Positions 6,810 to 15,357 of a stretch of 64,000 nucleotides of DNA are shown here, one piece after another. Numbering within the stretch: position 1 is the first letter of the stretch; every line of letters starts with the position of its first letter. This DNA is from JASGJS01 sp047601185 (GTDB lineage Bacteria > Pseudomonadota > Gammaproteobacteria > JAURND01): the NCBI GenBank assembly GCA_047601185.1, contig JASGJS010000001.1, forward strand, positions 1,240,001-1,304,000, in the 5' to 3' direction. A model generated the notes under the pieces. That model saw nothing but the letters and a program-made list of their open reading frames with translations. It was not told where the DNA came from and ran no database searches. Made by a program: the position numbers and the translations under genes.

Positions 6810-9070
6810 AAGGTGACTCCTAATTTTTTACCGGTTGAGCGGGTGCGTAGGCTCCACTTGAGCCCATAGAAGCCCGCACTGAATGTCAGGACAATACCGA
6901 AAATCCAAGTGGAGGAAATCCACGGATGGCGGCTCCAGGTCATGGTTTGATAAAATAGCACCGCTGCAGAATAAGCGAGACCTGTGGTCCAAAGTGTGGA
7001 AAAAACCGCCCAGCGCCAATTAGATTCTCGCATTAAGGCAGCCACCGCTGAAACACAGGGGAAATACAGCAACACAAATAATAAATAAGCTAGCGCACCA
7101 ATTTGACCATCAAAATGGCGCATCATCACGCCTAACACGCCAGGAGTGACTTGCGCATCGGCACTGCTGGCCGCAATCGGGTTGCTAAAACTGTCTTTCA
7201 AGGCGATCCATTGAGCCGGAATGGAGGTCACTGCATCTTTGAGTTCTCCCCACACATCGGTTGAGGATGTGTCAGTCGAAACCAAATGGCTGGTTTGAGT
7301 GTATAGCGTGTTTAAGGTTCCAACCACCACTTCTTTGGCTAAAACCCCGGTTAATAATCCTACAGTGGCTGGCCAATTATCTGCCTCAATCCCCATCGGC
7401 GCAAACACCGGGGTAATCTTTTTTCCGAGGGTGGATAATGCAGAACTGCTATTGCTGTTATTAATGTCTAATGTCCCATTGAGCTGGATGGCATTTAAAA
7501 AGCTGACAAATAGACAAATGGGGATAATGAGCTTACCGGCTTTAAAAAGAAATTGGTGTAAACGATGCCAAGTTTGGCGCAGAATCATCCGGAATCTGGG
7601 AACATGATAAGGCGGCAATTCAATAATCCACGGTGAACAATCGCCCTGCAAAGCAGTTTTTCGCAATAACCATCCGGTCATCACGGCCATCAGAATGCCC
7701 ATGATATAAAGCCCAAACACAATATTTTGCCCGCCGGTGGGGAAAAAAGCAGCGGTAAAAACCGTATAAATCGCCATGCGTGCGCCACAGGACATAAACG
7801 GGGTCATCATCAATGTCAGTAATCGATCGCGGCGTTGTTCTAAAGTGCGTGTGGCCAAAATAGCGGGGACATTACAACCAAACCCGACGATGAGTGGCAC
7901 AAACGCTTTGCCCGGCAAGCCCAGCCAGCGCATGATCCTATCGACCACAAAAGCGGCTCTCGCCATATACCCTGAACTTTCTAAAATGGCTAAAAATAAA
8001 AACATGGCGCCAATGACAGGAATAAAAGTCACCACGGTATTAATGCTAGTGCCAAGGCCTACGCTAATGAGCCCAATGAGCCAGGTCGGCGCATGCCAAG
8101 CGGTTAATAATTGCGCAGTCCCTTGAATGAAAACGGCATGGCTCACCCCATCAAAAAATGGTTGTAAAGTGCCGCCGATGTTAATCGAAAAGAAAAACAG
8201 CGCATAAATCATCATGAAGAAAATGGGGATGCCTAACCAACGATTTAACACGATGCGATCTAATTTTTGGCTAACAGTGGGTTGAGTAGAAGTTTGTTGG
8301 ATGGCTTTTTGGCTCAACGCATGGGCAAAGGTATAGCGCGTATCCGCAATTTGGATGTCAGGCTCTAATTCAGGGGGGATTTTAGCCGCCATTTGGAGGT
8401 CAGCAGGCAGTAATTGCTTGGCTAATTCATCCTCCTCTAATAATTGCAGCGCTAAAAAGGGCGCTTGGTTTTTTCTTTGTGGCACCGCTTGATGGATCTG
8501 TTGCGTTAAGTCATTGAGCAGGGTCTGTAGCTGATCTGGGAAGTTGAGATTGGAAACAGCGTGGGTTTTTTGGGTCAGCGCTCGAATGATGTATTGTTTG
8601 AGAATGGGTTGAGGCTGAGTTGCCGTTACGCCGACTACCGGACAGCCTAAAGTCGCTTGTAGGGCTGCCAAATTCAGTTGAGCCCCTTGTTGAGCGGCGA
8701 CATCGAGCATATTCACCACCACCAGCATTGGCATCTGCAGAGCCAGCAATTGCGCGGTTAAATATAAATTACGCTCTAAATTGCTGGCATCTAAGATATT
8801 GACGATCAGATCGAATTCTTCTGATAGCACGGCTTCGCAGGTGATACGGCTATCAATGCTGCTTTGCTCAGATTGGTAAGTCAGAGTATAGACGCCCGGC
8901 AAATCGACCACTTCAATTTCCCATCCATCCTGTTTAAAATGGCCGCTATGGCGTTCTACCGTCACGCCAGGCCAATGGCCGACTTTTAAGCGAGAGCCAG
9001 TGAGCGCATTGCATAAAGTGGATTTACCACAGTTGGGATTTCCTAATAAAGCGACTTTAGCGGTTTTCAT
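6803..9070 (-). CDS. feoB: Ferrous iron transporter FeoB
   Basis: 755 residues, typical FeoB. N-terminal G domain: G1 GNPNCGKST at 10-18, DLPGVYTL as G3, VVNMLDV as G4. A helical GDI-like domain follows to about 270, then the polytopic membrane core with two Gate regions (for example FGCNVPAILATRT and YFPCVSAVAAL, each with a conserved Cys). It imports Fe(II) across the inner membrane. It overlaps feoA upstream by 4 bp and feoC downstream. Confidence 0.97.
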   Translation of the reverse strand: MKTAKVALLGNPNCGKSTLCNALTGSRLKVGHWPGVTVERHSGHFKQDGWEIEVVDLPGVYTLTYQSEQSSIDSRITCEAVLSEEFDLIVNILDASNLERNLYLTAQLLALQMPMLVVVNMLDVAAQQGAQLNLAALQATLGCPVVGVTATQPQPILKQYIIRALTQKTHAVSNLNFPDQLQTLLNDLTQQIHQAVPQRKNQAPFLALQLLEEDELAKQLLPADLQMAAKIPPELEPDIQIADTRYTFAHALSQKAIQQTSTQPTVSQKLDRIVLNRWLGIPIFFMMIYALFFFSINIGGTLQPFFDGVSHAVFIQGTAQLLTAWHAPTWLIGLISVGLGTSINTVVTFIPVIGAMFLFLAILESSGYMARAAFVVDRIMRWLGLPGKAFVPLIVGFGCNVPAILATRTLEQRRDRLLTLMMTPFMSCGARMAIYTVFTAAFFPTGGQNIVFGLYIMGILMAVMTGWLLRKTALQGDCSPWIIELPPYHVPRFRMILRQTWHRLHQFLFKAGKLIIPICLFVSFLNAIQLNGTLDINNSNSSSALSTLGKKITPVFAPMGIEADNWPATVGLLTGVLAKEVVVGTLNTLYTQTSHLVSTDTSSTDVWGELKDAVTSIPAQWIALKDSFSNPIAASSADAQVTPGVLGVMMRHFDGQIGALAYLLFVLLYFPCVSAVAALMRESNWRWAVFSTLWTTGLAYSAAVLFYQTMTWSRHPWISSTWIFGIVLTFSAGFYGLKWSLRTRSTGKKLGVTLC

Positions 9071-9300
9071 ACAGGGATTTTATGGAGTTGTAGGATGGCG
9101 GCTTCTTGCTTACGCAGGCTGACCGTATAACCTCTCACTTTAATTTCGACAGGGTCGCCCAGAGGGGCAATGCGGATTAACGAAAAGACAGTGCCAGGCA
9201 GCAGCCCCATGGCTAATAATTGGTGTCTATAAGTGCGCGCTCCGGGTAAAAACCCGAGGATTTTAGCGGATTCACCACATTTCAATTGGGCAATTTGCAT
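9067..9300 (-). CDS. feoA: FeoA ferrous iron transport accessory protein
   Basis: About 77 residues from the ATG at 9300 (MQIAQLKCGESAKILGF), an SH3-like FeoA domain with LLAMGLLPGTVFSLIRIAPLGDP and EIKVRGYTVSLRKQEA. The frame is open to 9360, but the promoter elements (-10 at 9337-9332, -35 at 9360-9355) lie inside that extension, so 9300 is preferred. FeoA binds and modulates FeoB. It is the first gene of feoABC-fur. Confidence 0.92.
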   Translation of the reverse strand: MQIAQLKCGESAKILGFLPGARTYRHQLLAMGLLPGTVFSLIRIAPLGDPVEIKVRGYTVSLRKQEAAILQLHKIPV

Positions 9301-9331
9301 ATTTGTATGGATATTGAGATTGTGTAAAAAT

Positions 9332-9377
9332 AGTATGGCTTCAGAGAGAGTAAATGTCAATGAGAATTGTTCTCATT
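9332..9377 (-). promoter_or_regulatory. feo promoter with overlapping Fur box
   Basis: On the minus strand TTGACA (9360-9355), a 17-bp spacer and CATACT (9337-9332) form a good sigma-70 promoter for feoA. The 19-bp palindrome aatgagaattgttctcatt (9359-9377) overlaps the -35 box and closely fits the Fur-box pattern. The same box lies 18 bp before the ATG of the divergent Sel1 gene at 9396, so both directions could be iron-repressed. Confidence 0.85.
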
Positions 9378-9395
9378 TAAAGGAGGAGATAGACT

Positions 9396-10328
9396 ATGCA
9401 ATATGTTAAAGAGCTAAAGAGCAAGAGAAATCAACAAAAGCAGCAACAAAAAGAGCAAGCCCGTAGGCATTCTATTACCGAATGGGCACTAAAAGAAGCT
9501 AGTAAGGAACATCTAAAAACCCAAAAAGTCGCAGCAGCTCAGCAAGCCCTCAGAAAGGCGGTGAGAAATGATATCTCTACACTCAAAGCCCAAAAAAGAT
9601 TTGCGAGACTGACTGAAAAGGTTGCTAGAAATGAGAGCCAAGCCTATCTTGAAATCGCTAGAGCCTATGAGTTGGGTGAAGGCGTGGCGATCAATAAAAA
9701 AGAAGCTCTACACTGGTATCACATGGCCGCGAAAAGCGGACTTCCTGAAGCTCAATATAAAATAGCTTATTACTATATGCAAGGAGAGTCCGTAGAGCTA
9801 ACACAAAAAGAGGCAATTAAATTCTACGAATTGTCGGCACGACAATGTTACCCGCACGCTCAAACCGAGTTAAGCGAATTGTATAGGACAGGAGAAGGTG
9901 GTGTTCCCCAAGACCTTAAAGAAGCTCGCGCTTTAAAAGAAAGGGCTATGGAAGGATTTAATGATTTGGGTGAGCGATATCGTGATGGGATCAATGTGCG
10001 TAGAAATATCCCTAAAGCGTTTGAAAACTTTCTTTTGGCTGCTACCATGGACCATCCAAAAGGCCTGAATAATCTCGCCAAGTGTTATCGAGATGGCGTT
10101 GGGGTTGAAAGAAATCTCGATACAGCCAAACATTTTTTTAAAAAAGCTCAGGATTTAGGTTCTTTAGATGCCCGTGCCCATTTAAGAAGTTTAGAGGCCC
10201 CCCTTCCAGATAATCATGCTGCATTTTTCAAGAATCCTGCCTCAATTCAGAAAGAAAGCCGTCAATTCGTTAAAAAAGAAGAGCTGAATAAAGAGCCAAA
10301 GAGAAGCAATAGCTGTCCGAATTTTTAG
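9396..10328 (+). CDS. Sel1-repeat protein divergent from feo, putative iron-regulated effector
   Basis: 310 residues. A basic, Gln/Lys-rich N-terminus (1-75) may form a coiled coil. Sel1-like repeats follow at about 80-270 (AYLEIARAYELGEGVAINKKEALHWYHMAA, AQYKIAYYYMQGE, NLAKCYRDGVGVERNLDTAKHFFKKA). A polar tail of about 40 residues ends the protein. aaaggagga lies 9 bp before the ATG. The Fur box at 9359-9377 is just upstream, so repression in iron-rich conditions is likely. No signal peptide. A role as a host-directed type IV effector is inferred only from the family. Confidence 0.85.
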   Translation: MQYVKELKSKRNQQKQQQKEQARRHSITEWALKEASKEHLKTQKVAAAQQALRKAVRNDISTLKAQKRFARLTEKVARNESQAYLEIARAYELGEGVAINKKEALHWYHMAAKSGLPEAQYKIAYYYMQGESVELTQKEAIKFYELSARQCYPHAQTELSELYRTGEGGVPQDLKEARALKERAMEGFNDLGERYRDGINVRRNIPKAFENFLLAATMDHPKGLNNLAKCYRDGVGVERNLDTAKHFFKKAQDLGSLDARAHLRSLEAPLPDNHAAFFKNPASIQKESRQFVKKEELNKEPKRSNSCPNF

Positions 10329-10341
10329 AATTGACAAAATT

Positions 10342-11565
10342 CTAAACCAATTGTCCTAATAAAGTCTGTAAAGGGACGATCATTGGTTTTTTCAGCTCGA
10401 AGCAATCGTGGTTAACAAAAGGCAAACGCTCAGCAACTTGCAGCACGTGTGGTACCTTTAATTGTCGATTAAAGTGCTCTAAATTAGGGCTCAGTCGAGT
10501 ATTGTCACTGCTTTTTACTTCTACCATCAGCCAAGGCACTTGGTTTTTGGTCACTAAAAAATCGACTTCATGTTTATCTTTGTCGCGCAAATAATGGAGG
10601 CTATATTTACCCAAACCTATGTCAGTCCAAAAATGGATGGCTTTATGCAAATGACTGGCGACTAGATTTTCTAATCTAGCGCCAGGATCGCGCAAAGCAG
10701 ACCAATCCCATAAGTAAATTTTTGGTTCTTTGAGTAAAGAGCGAGAAAGATTTTGTGACCAAGGTGTAATAGAAAAACAATAATAAACATTGCGCAGTAT
10801 TTCAATCCAGTGACGAATGGTAGGCTCAGTCACCCGTGCTTTTTTAGCTAATTCGCTATATTTTGTTGTGCTACCAACTTGTTGTGTCAAAAGATAAGCC
10901 AATAATTCTAGTCTGGAAAGATCATGAATTTTAGAAAGCTCTCTCAAATCTTCTTGAAAAATTTGTTCTTGTTTTAAATTGCTCCAACGTTGATAAAAAT
11001 TGTCATCAGCTTGTAAATAAGGCTCAGGAAAGCCACCATAATGCAATAAATTTGTCCAATCCTGGGTGCTGATAGATTTAGGCGCAATGGTTTCTTGTTT
11101 AAAATCGTCACGACCTGCTATTTCCGCCACCGTTAGCGGGTGGATGCGGTATAAAAAATAACGCCCCAACATGCTATCGCCGCCGCGTCGGTAAACATTT
11201 AATTTGGCGCTACCTGTCACAATGATCTGACAATGGGCTTTTATGGTGTCATAGTAGCCTTTAAGCAGATTTTTCCAATTAGCGTATTTGTGAATTTCGT
11301 CAAAAATAATAATGGGGGGGCGCGATTCTGTTTGCAATGCATCTGTGGAGAATTGGGAAAAAATTTTTTCGATACCGCTTAAGATCATTTCTTTATGCTG
11401 AATGTTATCCCAATTTAAATAGAGCACATTGGGATATCCTGCTGTGCAGGCTTGACTCAAAACGGTTTTGCCTATTTGCCGTGGCCCTGTTAAAAACACC
11501 ATTTTTTGGAATTTAGCTAAATGCTGTCGAATGATGGGTTGGTAAATGCGTAACATAGGCTTCAC
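10342..11565 (-). CDS. AAA-family ATPase with DUF4143 C-terminal domain (ATPase 1)
   Basis: 407 residues. Walker A GPRQIGKT at 27-34, Walker B IIIFDEIHK near 90, and a sensor-like VTGSAKLN. A winged-helix segment lies near 225-250 (KYSELAKKARVTEPTIRHWIEIL), and the C-terminal DUF4143 nuclease-like part carries EVDFLV...LMVEVKSS, a pattern shared with PD-(D/E)XK folds. The family is widespread in bacteria and archaea, and its function is poorly known. The promoter is overlaid by a four-half-site palindrome (11581-11642), suggesting autoregulation by the winged helix (inference). It is read in the same direction as the related gene at 11659 but from its own promoter. Confidence 0.9.
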   Translation of the reverse strand: MKPMLRIYQPIIRQHLAKFQKMVFLTGPRQIGKTVLSQACTAGYPNVLYLNWDNIQHKEMILSGIEKIFSQFSTDALQTESRPPIIIFDEIHKYANWKNLLKGYYDTIKAHCQIIVTGSAKLNVYRRGGDSMLGRYFLYRIHPLTVAEIAGRDDFKQETIAPKSISTQDWTNLLHYGGFPEPYLQADDNFYQRWSNLKQEQIFQEDLRELSKIHDLSRLELLAYLLTQQVGSTTKYSELAKKARVTEPTIRHWIEILRNVYYCFSITPWSQNLSRSLLKEPKIYLWDWSALRDPGARLENLVASHLHKAIHFWTDIGLGKYSLHYLRDKDKHEVDFLVTKNQVPWLMVEVKSSDNTRLSPNLEHFNRQLKVPHVLQVAERLPFVNHDCFELKKPMIVPLQTLLGQLV

Positions 11566-11580
11566 TCAGGATTTGATCTC

Positions 11581-11642
11581 GACTATTATAAAGGCTAATT
11601 TAGAATAGTCAAGACTATTCTAAAGTGGGGTTTAGAATAGTC
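11581..11642 (-). promoter_or_regulatory. Promoter of ATPase 1 overlaid by a palindromic operator
   Basis: On the minus strand TTGACT (11612-11607), a 16-bp spacer and TATAAT (11590-11585) form a strong promoter 20 bp upstream of the ATPase start. A perfect palindrome with arms tttagaatagtc and gactattctaaa separated by aa (11599-11624) covers the -35 box. A further half-site is at 11631-11642, and a partial one (gactatta, 11581-11588) overlaps the -10. The arrangement is that of a repressor operator. Confidence 0.75.
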
Positions 11643-11658
11643 GGGATGGGGCAGGGGT

Positions 11659-12798
11659 CTAATCATGGATTAATTCACCCGACCATAATTTCTTTAAAAA
11701 AACCTCCCACGGCAAAATGTGGATGCCATCAGCGGTAAGTCTCTCATGATGATCTAAACTCACCACAATGTAGGTTTTGATCAACCCTTCTTCTTTAAGC
11801 GCGCGGATTCCCTTAAGATGTTTATCCATGACCAGATCTGTACCCTTCACCTCAAGGGCCAACTTGTCACCTATGACAAAATCTACCTCAAAATGAGAAG
11901 TAGAGCGCCAATATTGCAAAGGTGCGCGAATAAAATGGTAGGCCAAAAATGCTCGCAGTTCTAAGGCAATGAAGTGTTCAAACACGCGCCCAAACAATTC
12001 TGATTTTAATTCAACCTGCCCTCGTTGCGTCAGAGAGCTGACGACGCCAATATCAAACAGAAAATATTTGGAGCGGGTAATGGCTTTTCGTTTGGTGGTC
12101 GCTAAAAAAGGTTTGACTGAAAAGCCCAGCAGCGTGTCATCTAATATGCCGAAATAACCTTCTAAGGTGCGAATGCTGACGCCACAGTCGCTGGAAATAT
12201 TGGTATGACTGATTTCCTCACCGTTACAAAGAGCCACGACTTCTAAGAACCGAATAAATCCTGATAAATTACGCGTTAAGGCTTCTGCTTGGATTTCTTC
12301 TTGTAAATAAGTGCCCACGTAAGCTGTCAGATATTCGTGTGCCGCTGGATTTCCATAGAATTCTGGCAGCCCCGTGGTGTTCAAATGCGTTAATAGCTCA
12401 AAATGTGGAATTTCTTGAGAAATTAACGGTAATAACTGCGCTTGAAAGGCGCGTCCCGCTAATAAATTTGCGCCGCCTCTGCGCAATTTTCTCGCGCTAC
12501 TGCCTGTCAACAAAAACGTTTGCTTTCTTTTCACAATGAGACGTTGCACTTCATCGAGTAAGATGGGGAATTTTTGAATTTCATCAATGACGACTAAGTC
12601 ATCAGCTTTGGTTTCTTGACTGATTAAAGTCGGATCTCTCACCAGACGTTGAAAGGTGGAGGCATTGAGTAAATCGTAAATTTTAGCCTCTGGCAAAGTT
12701 TGCTCGATCAAAGTTCTTTTGCCGACACCCCGTGGACCCATGAGAAAGTAGCTTCTCTTTTTCAATAAATCCGCTAAGTTAAGATATCGAGTATACAT
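11659..12798 (-). CDS. AAA-family ATPase with DUF4143 C-terminal domain (ATPase 2)
   Basis: 379 residues. Walker A GPRGVGKRT at 21-29, Walker B LVVIDEIQKFP, then LLTGSSARKLRRGGANLLAGRA, which is diagnostic of this subfamily. A winged helix follows near 195-225 (HTNISSDCGVSIRTLEGYFGIL), and the C-terminal nuclease-like domain has FEVDFVIGDKLALEVKG. A fragment of the same subfamily (SSARKLKRAGVNLLAGRA) survives at 44262-44400. An inverted repeat (12852-12887) lies about 55 bp upstream of the start. Confidence 0.9.
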   Translation of the reverse strand: MYTRYLNLADLLKKRSYFLMGPRGVGKRTLIEQTLPEAKIYDLLNASTFQRLVRDPTLISQETKADDLVVIDEIQKFPILLDEVQRLIVKRKQTFLLTGSSARKLRRGGANLLAGRAFQAQLLPLISQEIPHFELLTHLNTTGLPEFYGNPAAHEYLTAYVGTYLQEEIQAEALTRNLSGFIRFLEVVALCNGEEISHTNISSDCGVSIRTLEGYFGILDDTLLGFSVKPFLATTKRKAITRSKYFLFDIGVVSSLTQRGQVELKSELFGRVFEHFIALELRAFLAYHFIRAPLQYWRSTSHFEVDFVIGDKLALEVKGTDLVMDKHLKGIRALKEEGLIKTYIVVSLDHHERLTADGIHILPWEVFLKKLWSGELIHD

Positions 12799-12851
12799 CA
12801 GGTGTTCCTTTAAAATGGTTTGTCACAGCCAGCCAATCCTTACAAATTTAC

Positions 12852-12887
12852 ATACTCATGCCGATTATCATCATATTCGGCAAGTAT
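12852..12887. promoter_or_regulatory. Inverted repeat upstream of ATPase 2
   Basis: atact-cat-gccga, 12 bp, tcggc-a-agtat: two nested inverted segments upstream of the minus-strand ATPase 2 gene. It could be its operator by analogy with the palindromes at the other two ATPase genes. No matching -35/-10 pair was convincing. Confidence 0.4.
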
Positions 12888-12986
12888 TATGCCATTTAAT
12901 TAAAATTTTGGCAAGTTCAGACCCCATTTAAAATTGGCCATAAATTCATGCAAAGATTAGATAAAGCTTGCTGTAGTTCATAACTA

Positions 12987-13015
12987 TTGACAAAGTTTTA
13001 ACGAACGATTATTAT
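12987..13015 (+). promoter_or_regulatory. Promoter of the ilv operon
   Basis: TTGACA (12987-12992), exactly 17 bp, TATTAT (13010-13015). Transcription would begin near 13022, about 33 bases before the leader-peptide ATG. The rest of the gap from 12799 to 12986 holds only the inverted repeat near ATPase 2 and nothing else I can support. Confidence 0.75.
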
Positions 13016-13054
13016 AGACATCAATAGGTTTTTCCATAAATCGAGTCAGCGTAG

Positions 13055-13144
13055 ATGTTTAAAATCAACAATATAGTCACCCATAGCAATATTATTATCG
13101 CGATTATTATTGGTCACGAGATGCGGGGCTATGTTTTTGAATAA
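13055..13144 (+). CDS. ilv operon leader peptide, isoleucine-rich
   Basis: A 29-codon ORF. Nine of the codons specify Ile or Val before codon 20, including ATT ATT ATC followed after one Ala codon by ATT ATT ATT. This is the classic design of a regulatory leader peptide: ribosomes stall at the Ile codons when isoleucyl-tRNA is scarce. It lies between the promoter at 12987-13015 and the terminator at 13164-13204, in front of ilvB. The ribosome-binding site is weak. The peptide ends MRGYVFE. Confidence 0.85.
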   Translation: MFKINNIVTHSNIIIAIIIGHEMRGYVFE

Positions 13145-13204
13145 TGAAACATAGTGGGTCACCAACCCCCGCATCTTCAAAAGAAGGTGCGGGGGTTTTT
13201 TTTT
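13120..13204 (+). terminator. Transcription attenuator of the ilv operon
   Basis: Terminator: arms aacccccgcatcttc (13164-13178) and gaaggtgcgggggtt (about 13183-13197), one G-T pair, short A-rich loop, followed by a T run to 13204, only 12 bp before the ilvB ATG. The segment gatgcgggg (13120-13128), inside the leader-peptide coding region, is complementary to ccccgcatc in the first arm and can act as antiterminator when a ribosome stalls at the upstream Ile codons. Confidence 0.88.
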
Positions 13205-13215
13205 AAGGTCATTTT

Positions 13216-14910
13216 ATGCAAATAACAGGTGCAGCGGCTATTTTACAGGGGCTATTACGAGAAGGCGTAGACATTCTATTTGGTTACCCTGGGGGCACTA
13301 TTATGCCGACTTATGATGCACTATATGACGTGCGTTCTGAGCTCCGTCATATTTTAGTGCGTCATGAGCAGGGCGCTGTGCATGCCGCGCAAGGTTATGC
13401 GCGGGTGACTGGCAAGCCTGGTGTCTGTATCGTGACTTCGGGGCCTGGCGCAACCAATCTTATCACCGGCATTACCGACGCCATGTTGGATTCAACGCCC
13501 TTAGTTTGCATCACCGGGCAAGTTGCGAGTGAATTTTTAGGAACAGATGCCTTTCAAGAAGCCGATATTGTCGGGATTTCCTTGCCTGTGACGAAGTGGA
13601 GTTGTCAAATTACCCACGCTGCGGAAATCCCCGCCGCGATTGCTAAAGCATTTTTTATCGCTAAAAGTGGCAGACCGGGCCCGGTATTGCTGGATATCAC
13701 CAAAGATGCTCAGTTTGCCAGCTTGGATTTTTCTTATCAGCCGTATGTGCCAGAGAACAAGCCCTTTTATCCTCATTGCAATCCATCCCTATTGCAGCAA
13801 GCCGCCGAACGCATTAATGCAGCGCAACGCCCGTATATACTTGCTGGCCAGGGTATTACATTGGCAAAAGCTGAGCTTGCTTTACAAGCTTTTGCTGAAA
13901 AAATACAAGCGCCCGTCGCTTGCACATTATTAGGACTATCGACCTTTCCTATGGACCACCCTTTGTATGCTGGCATGTTAGGGATGCATGGTAATTACGG
14001 CCCAAATTTATTAACGAATCAGGCTGATCTGATTATTGCCATTGGGATGCGGTTTGATGATAGAGTCACAGGCAACCTCAATCGCTATGCCAAACAAGCC
14101 AAAATTATTCATATTGATATTGATCCGGCAGAAATCAATAAAAATGTGCCGGTTGATTTAGCATTAGTTGCTGATGCTAACGACGTTTTGCAAGCTTTAA
14201 TGCCATACCTTGAAGCCGATCGCCATAACAAACCACATGAACATTGGATCGAACAATTTCATGCCTGTCATAAAATTGAATATGACAAAATTATGCGCCA
14301 AGAAATTAAATTTTTAGGAAAAAACATCAAGATGGCTCGGGTAATAAATGAATTATCTGAAAAAACCCCTCACCAAACGGTTATTGTCACAGATGTGGGC
14401 CAACATCAAATGGTTGCCGCGCGTTATTTTCAGTTTAAGCGACATAATTCGCTGGTGACTTCGGGTGGATTAGGGACCATGGGGTTTGCATTGCCCGCTG
14501 CCATCGGCGCTAAATTAGGCCAACCGCAATGTGAAGTGATTGCCATTATTGGTGATGGCGGTTTTCAAATGAATATTCAAGAATTAGGTGTCATCGCCCA
14601 AGAAAATTTACCGGTAAAAATCGTGATCTTAAATAATAGTCATTTGGGGATGGTGCGACAATGGCAGGAATTATTTTTTGAGGAACGTTATTCTTTCGTG
14701 CAGTTAAAAAACCCTGATTTTGTCAAAATTGCCGAAGGTTATGGAATTGCTGGGCAAAGGGTAAGCGATGGTACAGAGCTTGATGCCGCATTAGAGACCT
14801 TATTGAATTATCCAGGACCTTACTTATTAGAAATAATGGTCGAAATGGAAGAAAACATTTTTCCGATGATTCCGGCAGGTTGTGGGGTGGGAGAAATTCG
14901 GTTGTCGTAG
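13216..14910 (+). CDS. ilvB: Acetolactate synthase large (catalytic) subunit
   Basis: 564 residues. It condenses two pyruvates to acetolactate, or pyruvate with 2-oxobutyrate to acetohydroxybutyrate, the first common step to Val/Leu and Ile. ThDP enzyme with catalytic Glu51 (RHEQGAVHAAQGYAR), GPGATN, the central FAD-associated domain, and the C-terminal ThDP motif IGDGGFQMNIQELGV. The start lies 12 bp after the attenuator T run. The small subunit follows 6 bp downstream. ilvB, ilvI and ilvG are not separable by sequence reading alone; ilvB is a convenient label. Confidence 0.95.
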   Translation: MQITGAAAILQGLLREGVDILFGYPGGTIMPTYDALYDVRSELRHILVRHEQGAVHAAQGYARVTGKPGVCIVTSGPGATNLITGITDAMLDSTPLVCITGQVASEFLGTDAFQEADIVGISLPVTKWSCQITHAAEIPAAIAKAFFIAKSGRPGPVLLDITKDAQFASLDFSYQPYVPENKPFYPHCNPSLLQQAAERINAAQRPYILAGQGITLAKAELALQAFAEKIQAPVACTLLGLSTFPMDHPLYAGMLGMHGNYGPNLLTNQADLIIAIGMRFDDRVTGNLNRYAKQAKIIHIDIDPAEINKNVPVDLALVADANDVLQALMPYLEADRHNKPHEHWIEQFHACHKIEYDKIMRQEIKFLGKNIKMARVINELSEKTPHQTVIVTDVGQHQMVAARYFQFKRHNSLVTSGGLGTMGFALPAAIGAKLGQPQCEVIAIIGDGGFQMNIQELGVIAQENLPVKIVILNNSHLGMVRQWQELFFEERYSFVQLKNPDFVKIAEGYGIAGQRVSDGTELDAALETLLNYPGPYLLEIMVEMEENIFPMIPAGCGVGEIRLS

Positions 14911-14916
14911 AGGTGA

Positions 14917-15174
14917 ATGATGAAATATATTTTTGCTATATCGATACTCACTGAAAATGCTTTGCGCGTATTGCAGCGAATGGCAGGGATATTTGCGCGC
15001 TTTCGTTTGAATATTGAACAAATGAATGTGAATGAAACCGCTAATCGCGGCGTATCCTATTTTAATATTATTGTTCATAGTGATGAAAAAACTGTTCATA
15101 GAGTGATTAAACAGTTAGAGAAAATTTTTGAATTAATTGAAATTAAAATTAATAGTCAAATTCCTTTGTTGTAA
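14917..15174 (+). CDS. ilvN: Acetolactate synthase small (regulatory) subunit
   Basis: 85 residues, a single ACT domain: MKYIFAISILTENALRVLQRMAGIFARFRLNIEQMNVNET, with the typical beta-alpha-beta pattern and the GIF/RFRLNIE valine-binding surface. It is short like IlvM/IlvN rather than the 160-residue IlvH. It activates the large subunit and confers feedback control. A tight 6-bp gap to ilvB supports translational coupling. Confidence 0.9.
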   Translation: MMKYIFAISILTENALRVLQRMAGIFARFRLNIEQMNVNETANRGVSYFNIIVHSDEKTVHRVIKQLEKIFELIEIKINSQIPLL

Positions 15175-15189
15175 TTGATAAATAAAATT

Positions 15190-15332
15190 TTAGTATCCAT
15201 TTAGCACTGTCTAAGACAAGCTTGGACTTAAAAAATAGGCAGGAGGCGTCGTCCTCGCATGGATGCGGGGATCCAGTCTGCAGGAAGCAAGGAGCACTAA
15301 GCTTGTCTTAGACAGTGCTTAATGGATACTAA
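15190..15332. mobile_element. MITE inside the ilv operon (between ilvN and ilvC)
   Basis: Terminal inverted repeats of about 34 bp (ttagtatccatttagcactg ... cttaatggatactaa) enclose a core with aggaggcgtcgtcctcgc and gcggggatccagtctgcagg. The same ends and core occur at about 27411-27612, where the element is longer (about 200 bp). It has no coding capacity. It fills almost the whole ilvN-ilvC gap and would be a large hairpin in the transcript. Confidence 0.82.
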
Positions 15333-15357
15333 ATCTTGTAAAATATAGGAGTATCTT

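Noticed and set aside
7776..8126. 116-codon plus-strand ORF within feoB
   Set aside because: Antisense shadow of the FeoB membrane domain.
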